DNA of 52,556 bases, from NCBI GenBank assembly GCA_045599965.1, contig JAZRXA010000074.1:1-52556 (forward strand), given 5' to 3'. The notes beneath the pieces are model-generated. The model did not search any database. It was not told the DNA's origin and saw only the letters and a list, made by a program, of their open reading frames with translations. The DNA comes from RGIG5612 sp045599965 (GTDB lineage Bacteria > Bacillota > Clostridia > Lachnospirales > Lachnospiraceae). Shown here in pieces: positions 1 to 8,248 of the stretch; the first letter of the stretch is position 1, and each line of letters begins with the position of its first letter. The position numbers were made by a program, and so were the translations under genes.

Positions 1-1
1 A

Positions 2-298
2 TATTGTACATCTAAAGGTGGCGCTGATATGATGGTTGCTTCTATGGCATGTGATCTTTCAGCTCAATACGGAATTAACGTTAACGCTATTTGCCCAACA
101 GTATTCCGTTCAGAATTAACAGAGTGGATGTTCGATCCTGATTCAGCTGTATACCAGAACTTCATGAAGAGAGAGCCTATCGGCCGTCTTGCTGAACCTT
201 CTGATTTCGCTGGTTACATTACATTCCTTTCATCAGACGCTTCTAACTTTATCACTGGTGCAGCATGTGACTGCTCAGGTGGATATCTCGTTTGCTAA
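2..298 (+). CDS. Short-chain dehydrogenase/reductase, 3' end only (candidate phloroglucinol reductase)
   Basis: This is the C-terminal part of a Rossmann-fold NAD(P)H oxidoreductase of the SDR family; the gene starts left of the window. The reading frame is open from base 2 and its first residues read YCTSKGG, which supplies the catalytic Tyr and Lys of the SDR YxxxK motif. The rest is typical for the family: the N-A-I-C-P stretch after the catalytic helix, the R-L-A-E-P helix and a C-terminal D-C-S-G-G-Y strand. It lies 22 bases before a hydroxyacyl-CoA-dehydrogenase-like gene and so belongs to the same operon. Family membership is clear. A role as phloroglucinol reductase (an NADPH-dependent SDR in clostridia) is inferred only from the neighbours; a generic ketoacyl or sugar reductase is possible. 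Confidence 0.85.
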   Translation, partial: YCTSKGGADMMVASMACDLSAQYGINVNAICPTVFRSELTEWMFDPDSAVYQNFMKREPIGRLAEPSDFAGYITFLSSDASNFITGAACDCSGGYLVC

Positions 299-320
299 TT
301 AATTTTTAAGGAGAACAAAA

Positions 321-1250
321 ATGAAAGAAGTTAAAAATGTTGTTATTTGCGGCGCTGGTATGATGGGTAATATGATTGCTCTCGTTTTCTCAAGCTGCCC
401 AGACTTTAACATTACTGTTTGGAATAGAAGAGAAAAACCTTGCAAGGAAGTTATCCAAGCTAACTTAGAACAGCTCCGTGATAAAGGCATCATCACAGAT
501 GATGAAATAAAAGCTCGTTTAGATAGAATCAGTTTCGTATTCCCTGACAAAGGTGAAGAATTTAAGAATGCTGATCTTATTATCGAGTGTGTAGCAGAAG
601 AAATGGAAACAAAGCAGAATCTTTTCGCTGAATTAGAAGGAATCTGCCGTGAAGATTGTATTTTTGCTACAAACACTTCAGTTATGAGCCCAACTGAAAT
701 TGGTTCTAAGTGTGCTCACAAAGAACGTGTTGTTGGTACTCACTTCTGGAATCCAGGTCACCTTATTCCACTTGTAGAAGTAGTTAAAACAGAATCTACA
801 ACAGAAGATGTTATGCAAGCAACTATTGATGCATTAACTAGAGCAGGCAAGAAGCCTATCTACTGCAAGAAGGACGTTCCTGGTTTCGTTGCAAACAGAA
901 TGCAACATGCTCTTTGGAGAGAAGCAATTTCTATCGTTGAGCAAGGTATTGCTGATCCTAAGACTGTTGACGATGCAGTTAAATACAGCTTCGGTCTTCG
1001 TCTTCCACAATTAGCTCCAATCGAAAATTCTGATATGGTTGGAACTCAGCTAACTTACAATATTCACAGTTATGTTCTTAAATATTTGGCTGATAACCAT
1101 GAGCCATCACCAATTCTTCAAAAGATGCTTGATGAAGGCAAAATGGGATTTTCTTCTAAGGAAGGTTTCTTAGAGTGGACAGATGAATCTATCGCAGCTA
1201 GCAAAAAAGACCTTAATGAATACTTAATTAAGATGATCTACGGTAAATAA
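321..1250 (+). CDS. 3-hydroxyacyl-CoA dehydrogenase family protein (candidate 3-hydroxy-5-oxohexanoate dehydrogenase)
   Basis: A 309-residue NAD(P)-dependent dehydrogenase of the 3-hydroxyacyl-CoA/3-hydroxybutyryl-CoA type. The N-terminal Rossmann domain carries GAGMMG at residues 11-16. The catalytic region has Ser120 in ATNTS, His141 in THFWNP and Glu153 in LVEVV. The C-terminal helical domain starts at DVPGFVANR. The start is an ATG seven bases after AAGGAG. The typical enzyme oxidises (S)-3-hydroxyacyl-CoA, but the insert FWNPGHLIPLVEV differs from the usual HFFNPAPVMKLVE form, and the neighbours (SDR, cyclase-family hydrolase, thiolase, CoA transferase) suggest a free-acid substrate such as 3-hydroxy-5-oxohexanoate. 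That substrate is an inference. Confidence 0.8.
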   Translation: MKEVKNVVICGAGMMGNMIALVFSSCPDFNITVWNRREKPCKEVIQANLEQLRDKGIITDDEIKARLDRISFVFPDKGEEFKNADLIIECVAEEMETKQNLFAELEGICREDCIFATNTSVMSPTEIGSKCAHKERVVGTHFWNPGHLIPLVEVVKTESTTEDVMQATIDALTRAGKKPIYCKKDVPGFVANRMQHALWREAISIVEQGIADPKTVDDAVKYSFGLRLPQLAPIENSDMVGTQLTYNIHSYVLKYLADNHEPSPILQKMLDEGKMGFSSKEGFLEWTDESIAASKKDLNEYLIKMIYGK

Positions 1251-1260
1251 TTTTTAGTCC

Positions 1261-1281
1261 TTAACATGCAAAGCATGTTAA
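1261..1281. repeat. Perfect 9-bp inverted repeat between operon genes
   Basis: TTAACATGC (1261-1269), a loop AAA, then GCATGTTAA (1273-1281). No T-run follows on either strand, so it is not a standard terminator. It sits 46 bases before the cyclase-family start codon. It may be an mRNA-stabilising or processing hairpin, or a small operator. Confidence 0.5.
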
Positions 1282-1326
1282 AAATAACATTAATAAATTT
1301 ATTAAAATTATTGGAGGAAATTGAAA

Positions 1327-2322
1327 ATGGGAAATATGGTTTATGTTGACTTAACTCATCCTTTCAGTGCAGAAATCCCAAGATGGCCTTACTTTGATAA
1401 GCCATTTATCGAGGGAAAACACTCAATGGCTAAGGGTGGTGTTTTGACTCAGTACGTTGGATGCACAATGCATACAGGTACACACTGTGACGCTCCTCGT
1501 CACGTTATGGAAAAAGAATTCGATGGCAAGCGTGCTCGTTATACACATGAAATGCCTATCGATGCTTACACAGGAAAAGCAGTTTGTCTTGAAATTCATG
1601 TAGACAAATGGCAATTAATCCTTCCAGAACATCTTGATGATGCTTGCCGTCGTGCTGGTATCGATCCTGATTCTGGAGAACTTGAAGGAATGGTTCTTTG
1701 CCTTAACACAGGTATGCACCGTCTCTTCGATGATACTAAAGAATATTATCATTATTCATGTGGTACAGGTAGAGATGCAGGTCTTTGGTTCGTAGAGAAA
1801 AAGGTTAAATGTGTTGCTATGGATATGCAAGCACTTGACCACCCACTTCATACAGCTATGGGTAACAACGGTATGACAAGAATGAACCTTCTTGGTGCAT
1901 CAGGCAGACCAATCACAGAAGAATTCACAGAGAAATATGGTGAAGAAGCTTACGCTGAATTCGATAAATTCGAATACATCAGAATTCATGGTCAAGAAGC
2001 TTACGATAAGAAATTCGGTGACCTTGAAGATATCGGATGCTGGGGCACATGGGAGCCATGCCATAAGACAATGTTAGGTCATGGTATCGTTGGTGTTGAA
2101 AACCTTGGTGGAGATCTTGATAAAGTTTCTAACAAGAAATTCCAGTTCTATTGTTTCCCACTTCGTTGGTACATGGGTGACGGCTCAATGGCTCGTTGCG
2201 TTGCATATATCGATGAAGACGAATTAAATGATGTTCCAGATAGAACATACATGTATACTGGTACAGGTTGCCAAGATAGAGATATCTTTGTAAACAGCCC
2301 ATATCCAGAAAAAGTTTGGTAA
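1327..2322 (+). CDS. Cyclase-family metal-dependent hydrolase (candidate dihydrophloroglucinol cyclohydrolase)
   Basis: A 331-residue member of the cyclase/kynurenine-formamidase-like family (Pfam Cyclase type). The metal-binding motif HTGTHCDAPRH lies at residues 49-59, so His49, His53, Asp55 and His59 are the likely Mn/Zn ligands. I use the ATG at 1327, nine bases after GGAGG (1313-1317); a TTG at 1321 is too close to that site. These enzymes hydrolyse amide, lactone or carbocyclic C-C bonds. In the clostridial phloroglucinol pathway a Mn-dependent cyclohydrolase opens dihydrophloroglucinol to 3-hydroxy-5-oxohexanoate, and the flanking genes fit that job. The protein is longer than the usual 210-280 residue family members, with an insert-rich C-terminal half. 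Family is certain, substrate inferred. Confidence 0.8.
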   Translation: MGNMVYVDLTHPFSAEIPRWPYFDKPFIEGKHSMAKGGVLTQYVGCTMHTGTHCDAPRHVMEKEFDGKRARYTHEMPIDAYTGKAVCLEIHVDKWQLILPEHLDDACRRAGIDPDSGELEGMVLCLNTGMHRLFDDTKEYYHYSCGTGRDAGLWFVEKKVKCVAMDMQALDHPLHTAMGNNGMTRMNLLGASGRPITEEFTEKYGEEAYAEFDKFEYIRIHGQEAYDKKFGDLEDIGCWGTWEPCHKTMLGHGIVGVENLGGDLDKVSNKKFQFYCFPLRWYMGDGSMARCVAYIDEDELNDVPDRTYMYTGTGCQDRDIFVNSPYPEKVW

Positions 2323-2338
2323 AATTTTATCCAATATA

Positions 2339-2380
2339 AATAGTGGCGAGATTATTCTCGCCACTATTAAATTATTTTTT
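2339..2380 (+). terminator. Rho-independent terminator or read-through attenuator
   Basis: A perfect 13-bp stem, AATAGTGGCGAGA (2339-2351) paired with 2356-2368, closes a TTAT loop and is followed by a T-rich tract ending in TTTTTT (2375-2380). It stands only 14 bases before the thiolase start codon, so it either ends the upstream message or trims thiolase transcript levels within the operon. Confidence 0.85.
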
Positions 2381-2394
2381 GAAGGAGAATAATA

Positions 2395-3582
2395 ATGGCA
2401 AAAGAAATAGTAATCGCCAGCGCATGTCGTACAGCTATTGGTAAATTTGGTGGTTCTCTTAAGGATATTCCTGCTGTTGAATTTGGCGCTGAAGTAATTA
2501 AAGACGCTGTTAAAAGAGCAGGCATTAAGCCAGAACAAGTTGATGAAGTTATCTTTGGTAATGTTATAACAGCTGGTCTTGGACAAAACCCTGCACGTCA
2601 GGCTTCTATCAAAGCTGGTCTTCCTATCGAAACAACAGCTTTCACAATCAATATTGTTTGTGGTTCAGGTCTTAAGGCAGTTGCTTTAGCAGCTAACCAA
2701 ATTAAAGCAGGCGAAGCTGAAATCGTTGTTGCAGGTGGTATGGAAAACATGTCAGCTGCTCCTTACGCTTCTTTCGGAACACGTTGGGGCGCAAGAATGA
2801 ATGCTACAACTATGATTGACTGTACAGTTAATGATGGTCTTTGGGATGCATTCAATAATTATCATATGGGTATCACAGCTGAGAACGTTGCTGAGCAGTG
2901 GGGCCTTACAAGAGAAATGCAAGATGAATTCGCAGTAAGAAGTCAGAACAGAGCTGAAGCTGCTGTTGATGGCGGAGTATTTGACGAAGAAATCGTTCCT
3001 ATTTCTATTCCACAAAGAAAAGGTGATCCTATTATCTTTAATAGAGATGAGCATCTTTCACGTGGTAACACAATTGAAAAAGTTGCTAAACTTAAACCAG
3101 CTTTCAAGAAAGATGGTGGTACAGTTACAGCTGCTAACGCTTCTGGTATTAACGATGGTGCTGCTGCACTCGTTGTTATGAGCAAAGAAAAAGCAGATGA
3201 ACTCGGAATCAAACCTTTAGCAACAATCCTTTCATATGCTACAGCTGGTGTTGATCCTAAGATCATGGGTACAGGCCCTATCCCAGCTTCTCAAAAAGCA
3301 TTAGAAAAAGCTGGATTAACAGTTAAAGATATGGATTTAATCGAAGCTAACGAAGCTTTCGCAGCTCAATCTTTAGCAGTAGCTAAAGACCTTGAGTTTA
3401 ATATGGACATCGTTAACGTTAATGGTGGTGCGATTGCTCTTGGACACCCAGTTGGTGCTTCAGGCGCAAGAATCCTTGTTTCACTTCTTTACGAAATGAA
3501 GAGAAGAGACGCTAAGAAAGGTCTTGCAACTCTTTGTATCGGTGGTGGCATGGGCCAAGCTCTTGTTGTTTCTAGAGACTAA
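2395..3582 (+). CDS. thlA: Acetyl-CoA C-acetyltransferase (thiolase)
   Basis: A 395-residue biosynthetic/degradative thiolase, the usual length. It catalyses reversible cleavage of acetoacetyl-CoA with CoA to two acetyl-CoA in the cytoplasm. The nucleophile is Cys89 in NIVCGSG; His351 in GHPVGASG and Cys381 in LCIGGGMG complete the active site. The ribosome binding site GAAGGAG ends seven bases before the ATG. A terminator-like hairpin sits between it and the upstream cyclase gene, and a strong terminator follows. With the CoA transferase downstream it could turn acetoacetate into acetyl-CoA, or start C4 synthesis in the reverse direction. Confidence 0.93.
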   Translation: MAKEIVIASACRTAIGKFGGSLKDIPAVEFGAEVIKDAVKRAGIKPEQVDEVIFGNVITAGLGQNPARQASIKAGLPIETTAFTINIVCGSGLKAVALAANQIKAGEAEIVVAGGMENMSAAPYASFGTRWGARMNATTMIDCTVNDGLWDAFNNYHMGITAENVAEQWGLTREMQDEFAVRSQNRAEAAVDGGVFDEEIVPISIPQRKGDPIIFNRDEHLSRGNTIEKVAKLKPAFKKDGGTVTAANASGINDGAAALVVMSKEKADELGIKPLATILSYATAGVDPKIMGTGPIPASQKALEKAGLTVKDMDLIEANEAFAAQSLAVAKDLEFNMDIVNVNGGAIALGHPVGASGARILVSLLYEMKRRDAKKGLATLCIGGGMGQALVVSRD

Positions 3583-3620
3583 GGATTAAATAAAAAAATT
3601 ACTTTTTGACATGTTATTTT

Positions 3621-3658
3621 AAGGGATATTTCTAAATAGAAATATCCCTTATTTTTTT
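3621..3658 (+). terminator. Rho-independent terminator after thiolase
   Basis: A perfect 13-bp stem (3621-3633 with 3638-3650, AAGGGATATTTCT on the left), an AAAT loop and seven consecutive T (3652-3658). It ends the thiolase transcript before a new promoter. Confidence 0.92.
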
Positions 3659-3731
3659 GTAGCAATTTCATTTAATTTTTATAAAAAAAATAAAAAGAAA
3701 TGGATTTTATAAGGATTTTATGAGAATTTTA

Positions 3732-3760
3732 TTGATAATATTATGAATAGTAAGTATAAT
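3732..3760 (+). promoter_or_regulatory. Sigma-A promoter for the CoA transferase genes
   Basis: TTGATA (3732-3737), a 17-base spacer and TATAAT (3755-3760), placed downstream of a terminator and 46 bases before the start codon. The surrounding 3661-3806 is very AT-rich and contains no gene. Confidence 0.8.
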
Positions 3761-3806
3761 TTTATAAGAACAATTATAGTATTATTTTAATATATAGGAG
3801 GTAATT

Positions 3807-4493
3807 ATGCCTAAATTTATTTCTATTGAAGAGGCTGTAAAATTAATTCCAGACGGATCTTCGGTTATGGTTGGTGGGTTCGTTGGTTGTGGCAGCCCTG
3901 ATAAACTTCTTAAAGCTTTGGCAGAAGCTGGTAAAAAAGATTTAACCATTATTGCTAACGATCCAGGATGTGGCCCAGGATATGGCGGACCAGTTGATGA
4001 TTACTATGGAAGCGCTTGGCTTGTTGTAAATCATTGTGCTAGTAGACTTATTATGTCTCATGTTGGAATTTTACCTGATGTTGCAAAACAATTTTTCGAA
4101 GAACAAACTATAACAGTTAATCTTATTCCTCAAGGTTCACTTGCAGAAATGATTCGTGCAGGTGGATATGGACTTGGTGGTGTTTTAACTCCTACAGGTT
4201 TAGGAACAGAAATAGAAGAGAAGAGTCCTTTCTGCTTAGGAAGACAAACTATTGATGGAAAAGACTATTTACTTATGAAACCTATACATGCTGATTTCGC
4301 GTTAATAGGTGGAACAAAATGTGATAAGAATGGTAATGTTTGGTACAAAGGCACAACACGTAACTTTAACCAAGTTATGGCTATGGCTGCAGACAAAGTC
4401 ATTTGTGAACCTGAAGAGATTATCGAAGTTGGCGAAATCGAGCCTGAAAACTTCCACGTATACGGCGTATGCGTAGATTATGTTTGTAAGTAA
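3807..4493 (+). CDS. CoA transferase, alpha subunit
   Basis: A 228-residue subunit A of a class I (3-oxoacid/acetate/butyrate type) CoA transferase. The N-terminal GGFVGCGSPDKLLKAL matches the family GGF..G.P..L signature, and the C-terminal part has DFALIGGTKCDKNGNV. AGGAGG stands five bases before the ATG. It pairs with the beta subunit 14 bases downstream. The complex moves CoA between acyl-CoA and short carboxylates such as acetoacetate, acetate or butyrate. It is transcribed from its own promoter, apart from the thiolase. The acyl substrate cannot be read from sequence; acetoacetate is attractive because of the adjacent thiolase. Confidence 0.88.
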   Translation: MPKFISIEEAVKLIPDGSSVMVGGFVGCGSPDKLLKALAEAGKKDLTIIANDPGCGPGYGGPVDDYYGSAWLVVNHCASRLIMSHVGILPDVAKQFFEEQTITVNLIPQGSLAEMIRAGGYGLGGVLTPTGLGTEIEEKSPFCLGRQTIDGKDYLLMKPIHADFALIGGTKCDKNGNVWYKGTTRNFNQVMAMAADKVICEPEEIIEVGEIEPENFHVYGVCVDYVCK

Positions 4494-4507
4494 GGAGGAA
4501 GTTAATA

Positions 4508-5185
4508 ATGGATAAAAATGAGATTAAAAATTTTATTGCTAAACGTGTAGCAAAAGAATTACATGATGGTGATGTTGTTAACTTAGGTATTGGTATTCCT
4601 GATTTAGTTCCAAATTTTCTTCCTGAGGACGTACACGTAGTTCTCCAAGCTGAGCTTGGTATTATTGGTAGCGCTGGTGCTGGTGTATTCCAAGAGCCGG
4701 ATCCTTTCCACGTTGTTAATGCAAGTGGTCTTCCTGCTGGAATTGCACCTGGTGGAGCTTATATTGATTCTTCAACATCTTTCGGTCTTATCCGTGGTGG
4801 ACACGTACAAGCTACTATCTTAGGTGGACTTCAAGTTGACCAAGAAGGTTCTCTTGCAAACTGGGTTATTCCAGGAAAGAGAATGCCTGGTATGGGTGGA
4901 GCTATGGACCTTTTGGTAGGTGCTGAAAATGTTATCGTTGCTATGGAACATACAGCAAAAGGAAATCCTAAGATCTTAAAGAAATGTACGCTTCCTTATA
5001 CAGCAGTTAATTGTATTACAATGATTATCACAGAAATGTGTGTATTTCTGGTAAATGACAAAGGTCTTTTAATGACAGAAATCAATCCTGAATATACTCT
5101 TGATGATATCAAAGCTGTTACAGAGGCTGACTTTACAGTTAGCGATGAACTCGTATCAATGGTTGATGGTTCACCTATAAAATAA
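4508..5185 (+). CDS. CoA transferase, beta subunit
   Basis: A 225-residue subunit B of the class I CoA transferase encoded just upstream. It has the LGIGIPDLVPNFL start region, the GMGGAMDLLVGA loop and a C-terminal LLMTEINPEYTLDDI. The catalytic Glu of this family normally sits in S/A-E-N-G; here the region reads LQAELGIIGS, so Glu49 is kept but Asn is replaced by Leu. Ribosome binding site AAGGAGG. The gene ends nine bases before a hairpin terminator. Function of the complex: transfer of CoA between carboxylates, probably linking acetoacetate or short fatty acids to acetyl-CoA. Confidence 0.87.
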   Translation: MDKNEIKNFIAKRVAKELHDGDVVNLGIGIPDLVPNFLPEDVHVVLQAELGIIGSAGAGVFQEPDPFHVVNASGLPAGIAPGGAYIDSSTSFGLIRGGHVQATILGGLQVDQEGSLANWVIPGKRMPGMGGAMDLLVGAENVIVAMEHTAKGNPKILKKCTLPYTAVNCITMIITEMCVFLVNDKGLLMTEINPEYTLDDIKAVTEADFTVSDELVSMVDGSPIK

Positions 5186-5194
5186 TTTTGAATA

Positions 5195-5232
5195 AAAAAA
5201 CACATCTGCGTTTTTGCGCGGATGTGTTTTTT
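5195..5232 (+). terminator. Rho-independent terminator in front of folC
   Basis: AAAAAACACATC (5195-5206) pairs exactly with 5221-5232; inside it T-G, G-C, C-G and G-C pairs close a six-base loop. The right arm ends in six T. It ends only 18 bases before the folC ATG, leaving no room for a promoter between, so folC must be served by read-through or by a promoter inside the CoA transferase gene. Confidence 0.85.
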
Positions 5233-5250
5233 GAAAAGAAGCATTTAGCA

Positions 5251-6525
5251 ATGGATTATAAAGAGACATTAGATTATATCGGAAGCATTAATTGGAAAGG
5301 TTCGGTCCTCGGATTAGACCGTATCCAAACGCTTATGGATAAACTTGGCAACCCACAAAAGGGTCTTAAGTTTATACATATTGCGGGAACTAATGGTAAA
5401 GGTTCTACTGCGGCGTTTCTTTCATCAATCCTTTGTGAAGCCGGTTATAAAACAGGACTTTTCACATCTCCTTTCATTGAAACTTTTAATGAAAGAATGC
5501 AAATTAATAATACTAATATTTCGGACGAAGAATTAGCTGAAGTTACTTCTTACATAAGACCTTTTGCTGATTCTATGGAAGATAAACCTACAGAGTTTGA
5601 GTTGAACACAGCTATTTCTCTTGTATATTTTGCTAAGAACAAATGCGATATTGTTGTTTTTGAAGTAGGTATGGGAGGAAGCTTAGACTCTACAAATATT
5701 ATTGATAGTCCAGAAGTAGCAGTAATTACTGCGATAGGTCTTGACCATACAGAAGAGTTAGGAGATACAATCGAAAAGATTGCTGAAACTAAATCTGGAA
5801 TTATTAAAGATGGTTGCTCAGTAGTTTTATATGAGCAGATAGCTTCTGTAAAAGAAGTAATTGAAAATAGATGCAAAGAAGTTGGCGCTAAACTTTTTGT
5901 TTCAGAACCTAACGAAGTTATTTTTAAGAACGTAGATATTGATGCACAGTATTTTTCTTATAAAGATTTTGATGAACTTCAAATGCCTTTAATAGGACGT
6001 TATCAACTTTCTAATGTGGCAGTAGCATTAAAGGTAATTGAAGTTTTAATTTCAAAAGGATGGAATATTTCTAGAGAACAAATTATAGAAGGTCTAAAGA
6101 AAACTAAATGGCCTGGAAGATTTGAAGTTCTAAGAAAGAATCCAATATTTATTGTTGATGGGGCACATAACCCACATGGAATTAGAGCTACTAGCGAAAG
6201 TATAAAATCTGTTTTTAGTAAAGAACTTGAAAATGGTGAAAAATTAACTTTCTTATTTGGCGTTATGGAGGATAAAGATTATAAGGACATGCTTAGCCAA
6301 ATAGTACCATTCGCAAAAGAATTTATATGTGTAACGCCAGATAATCCTAGAGCATTAAACGCTAAAGAACTTGCCAAAATAATAAAAGAAATGGGCGTAA
6401 ATGCTATAGACTATGATACAATTGAAGAAGCAATAGATACAGCTCTTAATTGTAATAATAATTGTTTAGCTTTGGGGTCTCTATATATGATTGGGGACAT
6501 CAAAAGATATATAAAACAAAAATAA
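5251..6525 (+). CDS. folC: Folylpolyglutamate synthase / dihydrofolate synthase
   Basis: A 424-residue Mur-ligase-family enzyme that adds glutamate to folates with ATP, keeping them in the cell. Seen: the P-loop GTNGKGSTAAFL, the TSPFIETFNERMQIN loop, FEVGMGGSLDSTNI, LDHTEELGDTIEKIA with the ET.SGIIK segment, and the C-terminal IVDGAHNPHG. I start at the ATG at 5251; a TTG-initiated frame from 5188 would run through the terminator hairpin and is unlikely. The ribosome binding site is weak (GAAAAGAAG). It precedes fhs and fchA, so folate modification and C1 activation genes are clustered. Confidence 0.9.
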   Translation: MDYKETLDYIGSINWKGSVLGLDRIQTLMDKLGNPQKGLKFIHIAGTNGKGSTAAFLSSILCEAGYKTGLFTSPFIETFNERMQINNTNISDEELAEVTSYIRPFADSMEDKPTEFELNTAISLVYFAKNKCDIVVFEVGMGGSLDSTNIIDSPEVAVITAIGLDHTEELGDTIEKIAETKSGIIKDGCSVVLYEQIASVKEVIENRCKEVGAKLFVSEPNEVIFKNVDIDAQYFSYKDFDELQMPLIGRYQLSNVAVALKVIEVLISKGWNISREQIIEGLKKTKWPGRFEVLRKNPIFIVDGAHNPHGIRATSESIKSVFSKELENGEKLTFLFGVMEDKDYKDMLSQIVPFAKEFICVTPDNPRALNAKELAKIIKEMGVNAIDYDTIEEAIDTALNCNNNCLALGSLYMIGDIKRYIKQK

Positions 6526-6565
6526 TTTATGAGTACTTTATAAAAAGAAAAGGAGACTAAGGAAA

Positions 6566-8239
6566 ATGGCAAAAAGTGATATCGAGATTGCTCAGGAAGC
6601 AACTCCAAAGAAGATTGGTGAAATCGCTGCTAAATTAGGTTTAACAGAAAACGATTTCGAGTATTATGGTTGGTATAAGGCAAAAGTTGATTACAACATC
6701 CTTAACAAACCAAATGGTAAAGAGCCTGGCAAGGTTATTCTTGTTACAGCTATTAACCCTACACCAGCCGGAGAAGGTAAAACAACTACATCAGTAGGTC
6801 TTTCAGATGGACTTTCAAAAATTGGAAAGAAAACTGTTTTAGCACTTCGTGAGCCTTCATTAGGACCAGTTTTTGGTGTTAAAGGTGGTGCAGCAGGTGG
6901 TGGATATGCGCAAGTAGTTCCTATGGAAGATATTAACCTTCATTTCACAGGTGACTTCCACGCTCTTGGCGCAGCTAACAACTTACTTGCAGCTATGATT
7001 GATAACCATATTTACCAAGGTAACGAGCTTGATATTGATACACGTCAAATCGTTTGGAAACGTTGTGTTGATATGAATGATCGTCAACTTCGTAATATTG
7101 TTTGTGGTATGGGCGGCAAGGCTCAAGGTGTTCCTCGTGAAGATGGATTTGATATCACTGTAGCATCAGAAGTTATGGCTGCATTCTGTTTAGCAACAAG
7201 TCTTAATGACTTAAAAGCTCGTTTCTCTAGAATCGTTATTGGTTATAGCCGTAAAGGTGAGCCTGTAACAGCTGGACAACTTGGTGCAGCAGGCGCTATG
7301 ACAGCACTTCTTAAAGATGCTCTTAAACCAAACCTTGTACAAACATTAGAAGGTACACCAGCATTTATTCATGGTGGTCCATTTGCTAACATCGCTCATG
7401 GTTGTAACTCTGTTATGGCAACAAATATGGCTCGTTACTTCGGCGATTACGTTGTAACAGAAGCTGGTTTCGGTGCTGACTTAGGTGCTGAAAAATTCAT
7501 CGATATTAAATGTCGTCTTGCTGGAATTCAACCTTCAGCAGTTGTTATTGTTGCTACAATCCGTGCTCTTAAATATAACGGTGGCGTTCCAAAGGCTGAG
7601 ACAGGTAAAGAAAACCTTGAAGCTCTTGAAGCAGGTCTTCCAAACCTTCTTAAACATGTTGAGAACATTACACAAGTATTCGGACTTCCAGCAGTTGTTG
7701 CAATCAATAGATTTGAAGCTGATACAGATGCTGAAATCGAACTTGTTAAGAGAAAATGTGCTGAACTTGGCGTTAACGTTAAGATGAGTGAAGTATGGGC
7801 TAAAGGTGGAGAAGGTGCTGTTGAACTTGCAGAAGAAGTTGTAAGACTTTGCGATCAACCTAATAACTTCTCATATTCATATGAACTTGATCAACCTATT
7901 AAAGAAAAAATCAAAGCAATCGCTAAGAGAATCTACGGTGCTGATCACGTTGTATTTGCAGCTAAAGCAGAAAAAGAAATTGCTAGATTTGAAGAAATTG
8001 GATTTGGAAATCTTCCAATTTGTATGGCTAAGACACAGTATTCACTTACTGATGACCAAACTAAACTTGGACGTCCTAAGAACTTCAATATCACAGTTCG
8101 TGATATCACAGTATCTGCAGGCGCTGGCTTCTTAGTTGCTCTTACAGGTGATATTATGAAGATGCCTGGTCTTCCAAAACAACCTGCAGCTCTTAAGATC
8201 GACGTTGATAACACAGGAAAGATTTCAGGTTTATTCTAA
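6566..8239 (+). CDS. fhs: Formate--tetrahydrofolate ligase
   Basis: A 557-residue enzyme, full length for the family, that joins formate to THF with ATP to give 10-formyl-THF. Seen: the P-loop TPAGEGKTTTSVGL, the PSLGPVFGVKGGAAGGG stretch, GDFHALGAANNLLAA, and the C-terminal DDQTKLGRP segment. AAGGAG (6550-6555) precedes the ATG. It is followed nine bases later by the cyclohydrolase fchA, which uses its product. This is the entry step for C1 units in acetogens, purine synthesis and formate re-assimilation. No carbon monoxide dehydrogenase genes are in the window, so acetogenesis is not shown. Confidence 0.96.
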   Translation: MAKSDIEIAQEATPKKIGEIAAKLGLTENDFEYYGWYKAKVDYNILNKPNGKEPGKVILVTAINPTPAGEGKTTTSVGLSDGLSKIGKKTVLALREPSLGPVFGVKGGAAGGGYAQVVPMEDINLHFTGDFHALGAANNLLAAMIDNHIYQGNELDIDTRQIVWKRCVDMNDRQLRNIVCGMGGKAQGVPREDGFDITVASEVMAAFCLATSLNDLKARFSRIVIGYSRKGEPVTAGQLGAAGAMTALLKDALKPNLVQTLEGTPAFIHGGPFANIAHGCNSVMATNMARYFGDYVVTEAGFGADLGAEKFIDIKCRLAGIQPSAVVIVATIRALKYNGGVPKAETGKENLEALEAGLPNLLKHVENITQVFGLPAVVAINRFEADTDAEIELVKRKCAELGVNVKMSEVWAKGGEGAVELAEEVVRLCDQPNNFSYSYELDQPIKEKIKAIAKRIYGADHVVFAAKAEKEIARFEEIGFGNLPICMAKTQYSLTDDQTKLGRPKNFNITVRDITVSAGAGFLVALTGDIMKMPGLPKQPAALKIDVDNTGKISGLF

Positions 8240-8248
8240 GGAGTAGAT

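Noticed and set aside
299..676. Minus-strand ORF opposite the hydroxyacyl-CoA dehydrogenase gene
   Set aside because: Antisense shadow of a clear gene; no family match or start signals. The same holds for the other antisense ORFs, for example 2224-2586 and 7535-7858.
5188..5250. TTG start for folC at 5188
   Set aside because: It would translate the terminator hairpin and add residues not found in FolC; the ATG at 5251 gives the normal N terminus.
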